Assembly: GCA_000727475.1 (NCBI GenBank)
Contig: KL647303.1
Location: forward strand, 524,408-588,407
Reading direction: 5' to 3'
From: Sarcocystis neurona
Lineage: Eukaryota; Apicomplexa; Conoidasida; Eucoccidiorida; Sarcocystidae
DNA length: 64,000 bases
Shown: positions 37,401 through 48,000 of the stretch, one piece after another
How positions within the stretch are numbered: position 1 is the first letter of the stretch
Layout: the number at the start of each line of letters is the position of its first letter
Position numbers and translations under genes: made by a program
Notes under the pieces: generated by a model
The model's database searches: none
The model's input: the letters and a program-made list of their open reading frames with translations, nothing else
Told to the model about the DNA's origin: nothing

Positions 37401-39060
37401 TTTCGCAGCATTAGTAAGCTCCCCCACATTATATCTACGAATAATGTGTACAAGGGGGACCCAAACTGGAAAATTTACGTCAACGAGTTCCACTTAGCAA
37501 CACTGGAGTTTAGAGAGTAGTGGGAAGTGTATTTGCACACTTCTTCCCATCATGGAGGAGAGCGCGCTCACCCCACGAAATAACAATTCCGCTGCAATTC
37601 TCAGAGAAATGCCATAATCAAGGAAGAAACAAGAATAATCTTCCGACGTCCTGAGTGTATGAGCAGTGGTACACAGAGAGATACCTGAATCTGAAGTCGA
37701 TCAAAAGAGCAGCAATGCAGTGACGTTTCTGATTGTGGATTTCACCACCTGACTACTGACACGGCAGGTGAATCTGAGTGTATAGTGTGCCACAGGACCC
37801 GTTACACGCACGCCATCCGACAAGCAGCAGTGCGCAGACGTTTATGAACTTCTAGCGTGCGAGCAACACGAGTGCCTTCTTCGAGGTCTGCAGCCCGCTG
37901 GATACGCAGCAATACAGAGTTGCCTCTTGCCTGCAAAATACGTGTATACACGCGGGTCCATAAATACAGACGCGTATCCGGGCGTGTCAGTTCAGACTCT
38001 TTCGTGTTGACGTACCTCTGTTGCACAAAGATGTCGCAGTCGACACCTCGGCAACGTTGTAGATGTGTTCTCGAATAGGTACTCCAGGGATGCGCAGCGA
38101 TAGACAAGCGTGTCTGACTGTGTGCGCTATCACGTCCAACAACGCGCAGAGACGTCGACTCTCCTACCGGAGGGCCCTTACGTGCAAGTGGCTGAAAATT
38201 TATGGCTTTCTAGTAGAGATAAGTAGCGACACACAGGTGGCTCTTTCATTATGGTCCGCCAGATGGGGAGTGTGGTCCTGGCCACGTCAGGCACCAGGAG
38301 AACATCAAGGACGACTTTCGTGCGTTTCTTGAAAATCGATACCCGCCTTGTATTCCACCGTCCGCAGACGCTGGACTCTGTCACATTTACACACGATTTT
38401 ATACAAGCAACCTGTCGCTATGCAATGCAGGGGCGATGGGAGTCGCTGTCGGAGCACACCGCCCACGCGTACGAAAACACACCGGGAGCGCACAAGAGAG
38501 ATAGACACTTATGCAGGAATTTCCAGGAATCTCCAGGAATAGGTCTTCTTCCTTATACAACTAGACCAAAAGGCCGCGAGATGTGCACGAACGCTAATGT
38601 TGACCTCTGAGAGCAAAGTTGTAAGGTATTGCTCCACTTTGTGATCTCTTCCTCTGGCAGCAAATAAGCCGCTTGCCCCAGGAGCAGCCAGACAAGGAAT
38701 TTTGGTTCGATTAAGATTATCACATATTTGAGGAGGCATTCTCGTTGTGTGAGAGACAGTGTAGACACTGGCACGTGCGTGGCCAGGTGGGCAGTGAAGT
38801 ATGCGTGTAGAAACGATCCACACAGGGGGTCTTCCTGAGTAGACGAGCAAATCCCTGGAACACAGAAAGACAGGTGTGCAGCCGTGTGTTTTATTGAATT
38901 GTCGAGGCAAGTTCGTTCTGGGAACTCGAAACTCCCCAAGAACAAAAGTTACAGCAGCTACGCAGAAGTACGGTGCGCCTTCATGACGTTTGTGAGGCCT
39001 TGTCGCGAATTTTGTCGAATTACCCGGAGCTGCTAGTTGCTTGTGGAAAATTACTACGGT
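34414..39060. other. Region between EF-hand gene start and OMPDC gene end; no supported gene
   Basis: Both neighbours are on the minus strand, so this holds the 3' region of OMPDC and the 5' region of the EF-hand gene. Some short frames have plausible splice borders, notably a minus-strand stretch 37931-37802 after an acceptor ACGTATTTTGCAG and a plus-strand frame 35553-35725, but no family is recognisable and no full model could be assembled. A 148-codon minus-strand ORF (37047-37493) is also unexplained. Confidence 0.35.
35328..35425. repeat. Degenerate (TAC/ACT) trinucleotide tract
   Basis: About 100 bp of TACTAC, ACTACG and AATAAT triplets with several short self-complementary stretches such as CTACGAGTAG. 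It is distinct from the CAG-type arrays that dominate the window. Confidence 0.7.
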
Positions 39061-42000
39061 TTAGCTTTCAGATGTCAGTGTACAACTTTGCTGCACCATT
39101 CGTCGTGCCTCATTAATCTTATCCCGCAACGACGCTGCCTCGGCGGCTATGTCCTGCAAAACACGCGACACATCTACCCATGGAGTATTTACGTCCAAAT
39201 ATTCAAACATTTACCATTCCAGCGAGATACAAACACATAAAGAACGACATGGAGATCAACTATATAGACGACCCAAAGCTACACCGGATCGTCCACAGAA
39301 GCAGATACCCCCACAATAACAGGAGTAACACCTCGTGAATTATACAACTGTATTCCGCCCGCTAGAGACAGCGAAGGGTACGCATTATAACAATCCGGTG
39401 ATGTCTACATACAAGCAAAAGACTCTTTCAAGCCGCGCGTGGGCTATGTGTGTTTATCACGTATATACATATCAGAGTTGAGCAAAGGACACATTCACCC
39501 CGCCCTTGCTCTATGTGTGTCTATCATATATATACATATCAGACCTGAGCGAAAGACTCTCTCCCCTGGAGCTATGTGTGTCTATCGCATATATACATAT
39601 CAGAGTTGATGTTCGCAGACTCTAGAGCAATGTCACTAAGAAACACAATACATCCTGCACAACACGCGACTTGCACGTCTGCGTGTCGTCAGCTAGCCGT
39701 CTTTTTTCCTCTCCTCTACCGGCTTCCTCCTCTTTCCTTCTCTCTCGCTCTTCCTCCTTCCGCGCATACGCTGGGGCAGTACACCTTGTGCGCCATACCA
39801 TCCACCATGCGGTATCCTCACGTACGTACGTACATACAAACATACACACACCAATATACAGACACTCGTGGATAGATTTTTTCAGCTTGTCTGTACATGT
39901 ATACACATAGACATATACATATGTTTATATTGTATACTGGTGTGCAAGAGCGACTAACATACACAGAGACGGAGATACGATTTTGTCGACGTATATATGG
40001 ACGAGCGCGTAGAAGGAAGAAATCCAGATTTAAGGCAGATACGTCGGAAGTATTATAAGGCAGTGCAACGTGTGAACGCATGAGGATACACCTGGTGAGT
40101 CCGACCTTGAGCCTTCTGCGGGCCGTTTTCCATCGCACGGTAACAACAACGCAGACTCTGGCGGATCGGCGCAGCCACGGAAGCAGGTGAACCGACCGCG
40201 TACCGGAATAGAAGAGTTGTGGGCTTCCTGCAAGTACCGGCCTACGTGTCGCCCGCCGCGCACTGGTGCGACTTGCGCCGCCGAAGAATAACTTGCTAGA
40301 CGGCAGCAGGACCCCTTGCGTACACGTGTGTTAATAATTTAGAGTAGGATACTTTCTGGCGTCAAATCTTCATCTACTTCCAGAAGTGTGTCTGTATAAG
40401 TCGAAGAATATTTCAAGGCGTAATACCCTAAGCTACGTACACACACATGGGTGAAATTCGAGTAAGACCTCTCGCGGCGTCAAAATGTCCACCCATTCAC
40501 ACACGTGTATGTGCATAAATTGAAGGATACCACTGGCCGGTAACATTTTTGTATATGCGCATACATACGTGTATGACTCGAAGAGTATCCTTCGGCGTTA
40601 CTACTTCGTATCCTGACATAGATATGTGTACACGCGTACATCCAGAAGGAGACAGACACCCGCACAGATACCCAGACATGCAAACATATGAAGCACACGC
40701 CCGCCTCGGGCTCATAAATCGTTTTCTAACACAAGTACACACACAAATTTGAATGTAAATATTGTGGCATTTACACGCACCCCACGACGGTCTCATACCT
40801 ATGCACACATAGAGTTATTCGTATGCGTAGGTGCCTTCACACCAGACAAACACACACACCGCCAGATATGCACATATGTGTACGCGTGTATGAGGCTGTC
40901 TGTGGGACGCAGCTGTTCTCTTTTTTTCCTCAGTAGTTACAGAGAATAGACGTACAAATGTTGAAATCCTAGAATAGACGTACAAACGCTGAAATCCTTC
41001 TGCATATATATATATATATATATATCTATTTGCGTGCACGCCGTGTCTATATACAGGCTGTACCGACACATATAGAAATGTACAGAAATTTCTTTCTCTG
41101 TGTGCTGGGGTCGAGAGTCGAACCTTCGCTCGAGAGATGCCCCGAGATACAGGAATAAGAAGTCCCGACCCGTCTTTACGCAGTCCTGCAGAAAAGACAC
41201 ACCGCACCTTCCGAGGAATGACTGCTCGCGTGATCTTTTGTTATTTGTCTCGCACGTGCGCCGTGCAGACATACAGAGGGCGCATATATCAAAGCGCTTC
41301 CACATATCTACATGCCCACATTTAATATATGTATGCGGATATACTCTACACACACATGTGTATAGTGCGCCGGTACGTCAGGTGCGTCGGTATATATGTA
41401 TATATATATGGGGGTGACGGATGTATAGACATGAATATATAGAGCATGTGCTGATACACATATATGTAGAAATAGATCTGTACTCGTGAAACAAATACAG
41501 AGAGGCTGTGTACCGGTAGGGTGGGTGTTTGTGTATGTACCCTTGTTCACACACGTACACGTAGTTTGCGGATGTCGTGTGTAGGCCCACACATATAAAT
41601 ATCTATCTCCACACACATACATCTATTTAGGACGCGCCCATGCGTAGAAATTCTGTGAACAGAGAGATATATCGCGCAAACACATACTCCCATACATATA
41701 TATACATCTATACACTTTATATTTGTATATACACACATGGAAAAACACATACACACTCATGCGCACGCTCATATATACATGTGTGTAGGTGTCGCAGGAC
41801 GCACATATAAATTTTTAGGGTCAACCACAACAACAAATAAATTCAGGCACTCGTGTCTGCACAACAAATATAACCACGAGGACATCTCCAGTACAGTGGC
41901 AAAGATTCACGCGATGCCTCGCACAGAGACAGTCGCCGATGCGGAGCACAGCATCACAGCAAGTTAATTAGCATTCCGCGTCTTCCTCTCTTCGACAAGT

Positions 42001-45000
42001 GAATAAACACCAACGTAGGTGATCCCCTTACACTCACATACATAGGGACGTTTATCTCTCTATCTTTCTCTATGTATATATAGACAGGCATACATATGTG
42101 TCCAACCAATTTGTGCATACTTAGGGAACGTGCAGTCGCGCATATATATATATATATATATACATATATATGTATGGACCAGGTGTGAGGGACACCCGTA
42201 CTTTTGATATGCGTAGGTGTATCATATTCGTCCATATCTACGTATATATACATGTATGTGTATAGTCACGTCCGTATATCCACAGTTGCTGGGGGGAAAG
42301 GCGTGAAGAACTCCTGCGTATGGGTGTATACACGAATAGATAGACTTTCAATATATACAAGCGTGTACGGTTGCTTCCTCTCCCAGCATCCACACGTCAA
42401 CATTTACTTATGAAGGCCTATCCCCGCAGATATCTACAGTCTCCGTACTTGCACACGCCTATCCCTACGACACCTCTGCATACAATATATTATCCGTACA
42501 AAAGTGTGTACATATGTATATATCTTTGTTTAACCAGAGTGGAGAGGAACTACACACTATCCCTATATATCTGTATCTATTTTCTATGAATTGTCTACTC
42601 CCTGACACAGAGGTAGAAGCACACACATATGTTTCTACGTGTACAGGCTTCTTTTCAGTGGCGAGTGCACTTTCAGTATCTACTAATTCTCTGTTACATT
42701 ACAACAGCTTCCTATAAACGGATGCTCCTGAGCACGTGAAGCTACGTATTACGTGAAGCTGCGTATTTTTATGAATGCGAGAGCCGAGGCATACAGCTCG
42801 ACAGAAAACTACATTACTTGTGTTTACCAGCAGCGAGAGCCCGCTGCAGATCTGCACCCTGGGCTCCTACACCAGGAGCTAGAATCCACAAAGTTGGGCA
42901 AGCAGCACGGATCGCTTTTAACGCATGCGTGTCGGTAGCTCCCGCGACAACTGCCACGCCTCCGCCTTCTTTGTTGTGCCCACAGGAGCCCGACTCTCCT
43001 TCTATTTTTCAGCAGCAGCAGCAGCAGAAACAGAGAAACGAAGCACGTCTTGTCTTTCTCCCACGCAGGCTGCAGCGACGAAGCACAGGCCGGGCCGCAG
43101 AGAACTGCTCGCGTAGTCCGGAGATGCGTAGCAGCGAACGCCGAAAGGGGGAGAGAGTCAGAGAGCAAAGCAAAGACGACGAAGAAGAAGGGTGTGACAA
43201 AGAAGACGGCCAATCAAGTTTATACGGAGAAGCAGAAAAAGAATACGGAAGAGCAGGAAAGTACAGCCGAAGAAGAAACTCCAGGAGAAGAAAAAAACAC
43301 AGGAAGCGGCGAAAAAATGAGGAAGCAAACGGAGAAGACGCCTGGGCAGGACGCAGCAGAGGACGGCAACAGAAGAACACCGAGAAGAAGAAAAAGGAGG
43401 AGGAAACGAAGAGCAAAAAGCAGCAGACGAAGAGGAGGACTTCGGGACGTCGCAGACGCACGGGAAAGCAGAAGAGCGCGAGCGGACGTAAAGAAGGAAG
43501 AAAACAGAGGAGGGGAAGACGACAGAACGAAGACGAGGCCTTCATCAAGAAACGACGAGGAAGTGAAAGAAGAAGAAAACAGAAGAAGACAACGGAAAAG
43601 AAGGCGGAGACGGAACGAATACGGTGGGGCTGTGAAGTAGAAGAAAACGAAGACGGAGGACGCATAAATGAAGAGAACGAAAAAGAAGAGCGGAGAGCTA
43701 CGTTGACGCAGAGGAGGTGTGACGACGGCATGTTTGACAGCAATTCGGATGAAAACTTCGGCAAACGTTTGTCGCAGGAGCGCAGACCAATTACATCCGG
43801 ACGGGGGTGAAGAAAAGCCGCAGGGGAGAACGTAGTATTACCAGTGCCCTTCCTTCCGTTACACACAGAAACAGCCGTATACGCACATATACAAAGACAT
43901 ACGCAGATATACGTACGCATGAGTATGCGTCTGTGAGTGTTTATACGCGTGTGTACACGGCACAGATGAAAGACCGGAAGAAAAGGAAGAGTGCGAGCAG
44001 ATAGACTCTCGTGGACGGGGAGAAAACAAGACGAGGAGAGCAGAAAATGGAGAACCCGGGAAAATAACGAGGAAACGAAGAAGAGCGACGAGCCGAACGA
44101 GAAGAAGAACACAGAGCGACGGAAAGGAGGACGGTTAAAGGTCAAATATCGTGTGCAGCGCCGCTTCCACTAGTCACGTCACGGCATTTCTGCTGCTACG
44201 TACGTTGCGCAAGCTGCTGCTGCCGTTGCTGCTGCTGCAACATTTCCTAGGGTCCCTTGAAAAAGGCGCAGCCCCGTCTACGTCTGCGTCTCCTTTCGAA
44301 CGAGAAAGGCCGCGGCAACGCACGAGTCTCAATACAGAAGAATGAGGCGGGTGTGGCAACCCCGCTACGGCATGCGACACACGTCGTTCTTTCACCATCC
44401 GTGTGAGACCCCTCCTGCAAAAGCTCGATTCTCACAGAAAAGAATGCGACCGTCTACCGTCAGCCACGTGTGGAGAAGGAAGTCTTGTTGCTGCCAGAAG
44501 TGCGACGGTGTAGAAGTCGGCCACAGGGTTGCTACGAGTCAAACAACACGCGAGCCTGCGACGACGCACGTAAGCCGTGGTGCGCAGAATGTTTTTTATA
44601 TGGGCACTTTCCCTCCCGTGGCGGCGACGCAGTCGCGAGGGTGCGACGCTCGAGGCGACACTGCAGCAGGAGAACGACTACTCTACCAGGACGATTTGTA
44701 CAGCCGCTTGTTTGCAGCAGCCCCATACAGCGTCACTCTAGCTGCTGCGGCTGCCCGCCTTCCGCATCCCCCGCTCCACACGTTGAACGTTTGACTGCAG
44801 CAGCTGCGCACACGCCTCTCCACGTGGTGGGGGGAGAAGGGGCTACAGCAGGCGTGGCAAGAGGCCCAGAAGCAGCAGCAGCTGCTGCAGCTGCCGTGCG
44901 TGCCCACAGAGAGGCGCAGAGAGGGAGGGTCTGTCGGCGGAGCTGCCGCACCAGGATCACCGGCGGCCGTGTGTCTGCCGCTTCTGAGCAACGCCCTTGC

Positions 45001-48000
45001 AGCTAGGGACGTACGACACAAGCGGTGATGCTGCTGCAGAGTTTGTCAACGCCGGTTACCTACTACTGCTATGAATGCGGCGAGCAGCAGGAAGCACGAC
45101 GCGCTGGGACGGTCCTGCCTTTTGCTGCTTTCTCGTTGAAGCCGACTGCGGGAGCTGTGAGACGTTCTTCCGCTGCCGTCCCTATGCTGCAGCTGCAGCA
45201 GCAGCGTCACCGAAGACTGCGGCCGAATATACGAGGAACCGCGCGCTGCCCTGCCTCCACACGCGTGCAGGTGTTGCTGCTCTTCTTCGCAGCGATACGC
45301 TGCGGCTGTCGCGGCGACCCAGAAAATCATACAAGCGAGACCCGTCCCGCTACTTCTCTCGCGACGGCTGCCTGCGCAGGACCAGGCACGTGCCCCGTCG
45401 CATCGCCTAAGACTCTACCTACGAGGAAATACGCCGCTGTGCCCACTCCTAGTGTGTACCTGACTGCCAGCAAAGAAAGGTAATAGAATCTACCCGATAC
45501 AGAGACACATAGACACTTACAGAGATAGGGCTGTATATGGAAAGAAACGTGTATAGATGTGTGTCGAAATGGAGAAACACACATATTACTACAAGCCTAA
45601 GTATATGGGCGTCTCTGTCTCCGTCTCTCTTCCTATATATATGGATGTACATACGAATGTCGCCTGCATGCATGCATGTCTGTATGTAGATATGTGTGCA
45701 TGCAGGGGTGTACGGATATATGTATGTATATGGGGAAGCACGTATGTATGTTTGTATATATGTAGGTGTGTATGTGTGTGTAAATATGTATTTATGCGTG
45801 AAGGAATGTATATCTGTACGTAGGTATGATGTAGATGTCCTTCTACGTGTCAGCCATTTAATATCTGTAGAGAAGCAGCAGAGAACGAGGATCAGCTGGG
45901 AGTGTGCTTGCACACACACACCCACAAACACAGACGCCTATACTCGGTCTTGTGGGGAGACGTCTCACCTGCAGCCGCTTCGTTGCAGAGAGCAGCAACA
46001 TGCAAATAGAGCGGTAGCGGCTGCTCCTGTCGCTGCTGCTGTGCCTCCAGGCCGCTGCTGTTGCTGCTGCTGCTTCGACTGATCACTGGCAGTGCCTGCA
46101 GCTCGTCCGCCGAGGCATTCGATGTTTTGACCAAGACAAAGACCCCTTTGTTTCGGTAGTGCAGAAAGGGCAGCAGAGAATCTCGTCCCAGGTAGGGGTT
46201 GACAGTCACCGCGTCGACCTGCGGCAGGCAGATCGCACATCACCGCAGCCGCAGCAGCAACACGCGCATCGCGTCCATCAGCAGCAACAGGAGACAGCAG
46301 CCACTCTGGTTACTCTACGGAATGTTACCAGAGGCACCTGCATATTTATAAACAGAGAGAGACACGTATAGAGAGACGGAGAGACAAAAAGAAGTGTGCA
46401 AGATCTCACAGGCTCAGGTGGCTACACGCGTGTGCATATATTTGTAGCAGCAGAGAGAGGCGCTCTGTTCTACACACACGTACTAACACATAGATATATA
46501 TGAGATGTGTGGTCACGGGCAGGAGAGAGAACGCAGTTTTCGCCGAATACACACATGTAGGTCTCCACAATCATGTGTCTGGAGCGAGAAGAGCAGCTCC
46601 GCCGCAGCTTCAAATGTCCAAGAGTGCACACGCACACAGAGAGAAAGAAGACAGAGACGCAGCACGACACACAACACACCCACGTCTCCATACAGAGAGA
46701 AAGCGCGAGATGGAGACGGAGAGACGGCTGCGTCAACGTAGAGACTTGCAGCAGCAGCAGCGCGACACAAGTCGCAGCAGCAGGAGCACGTTCAAGAAGA
46801 AGCAAAAAAGACAGCGGGGCACCGATGTGGCTTGTCCTACAAAGGCCGGAGGAGAGAACAGAAATCCTCTACACATGCACACACAAAGATTTCTATGCAG
46901 GTGGACAGGAGCGCTGGCAGTAGCAGCACTAGCATACGCATACATATATATATGTATGTGTGAGCCACTGTCAGAGAGCAGCAGGCTGCCCAGACGGACT
47001 TGAAGCGGCATCCACACCAGGGCAGGCGAGGGACGTCGACATGGAGGAGCAGCCGCAGCAGCAGGCGAGGCACTTATCGCAGCAGCAGTATTTCCGCAAG
47101 GTGCAAAAAGTGTGTTTACTTGGAGAAGTGAGAAAGCTGCAGACGCGTAGGCTTCGGCAGTGCTCCCTATGTCGCCTCGTTTCACGTCGAGAATGATAGG
47201 AACGTCAGGAGGAATGGTCCTGCAGAGCCGCTCCAACGCCTGTGTGCGTACAGCAGCAGCAGCGGAGATAGCAGGAGCAGCAACAGCAGCGTCGAACACG
47301 AGAAGGTGTGGGAAGCACCAGCAGCAGCAAGAGCAGTGACAGCGGCGGCGCACGGCACCGGCAGCAGCAGCGCCAGGAGCAGCCATAGGAGGAGCAGCGG
47401 AACTGGTCCACGACCACCCGCAGCAGCAGCAGCATGAGCCAGAGACGCAGGAGCACTGGCAGCAGCCCTCAAAGCAGCAGCGCCTGCAGCAGCAGTGGAA
47501 CAGCAGCAGCACCGACGAGAAAATAAGGCTGTCGCACCAGGACAGCAGAAACAGCGGGGCGAGTCGTGTGACAGCAGCAGTTAAAAGAGCAGCAGCAGCA
47601 GCATTTGGGGCGGCTGCGCACACAGCAAGTGTTGGAGAGAAGAGGCGTATACGCCAGTGAGAAAGGATGGAGGAACAGCAGACGCAGACGTTGCACACGT
47701 CTTCTCCTCGCTGTGGAACTGCGTACGGCGAACACAGGAGTAGATCCTTGGAGCGCCGCTGCTGTTGAAGAAGCAGGAGACTGCTACAGGAAGAAATGTC
47801 AAACAACCGGCGGCCGGGAAACGCCTGCCGGTGCTGTCGACTGCTGCTGCGGGTCTCTCCTCCTCCCCTGCAGTGAAGACAGCTTCGTCGGACGATACTC
47901 TGGCGCTCTTACGCAAACATGTATCCGTAGAAAAGACGTGGGGGTGACGTGTATATACACGCATGCATGTGGATGATAGGCCACTCTCTTCATACACAAA

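Noticed and set aside
37802..37931. Minus-strand exon as part of a Vti1-like SNARE
   Set aside because: The acceptor is good and a few positions resemble a Qb-SNARE helix, but the heptad register fails by one residue after the central layer and no transmembrane exon follows.
42818..43810. 330-codon Lys/Arg/Glu-rich plus-strand ORF as a charged nuclear protein
   Set aside because: It overlaps OMPDC exon 4 on the opposite strand and otherwise lies in a purine-biased intron. A second frame of 196 codons is equally open on the same strand, as expected from base bias.
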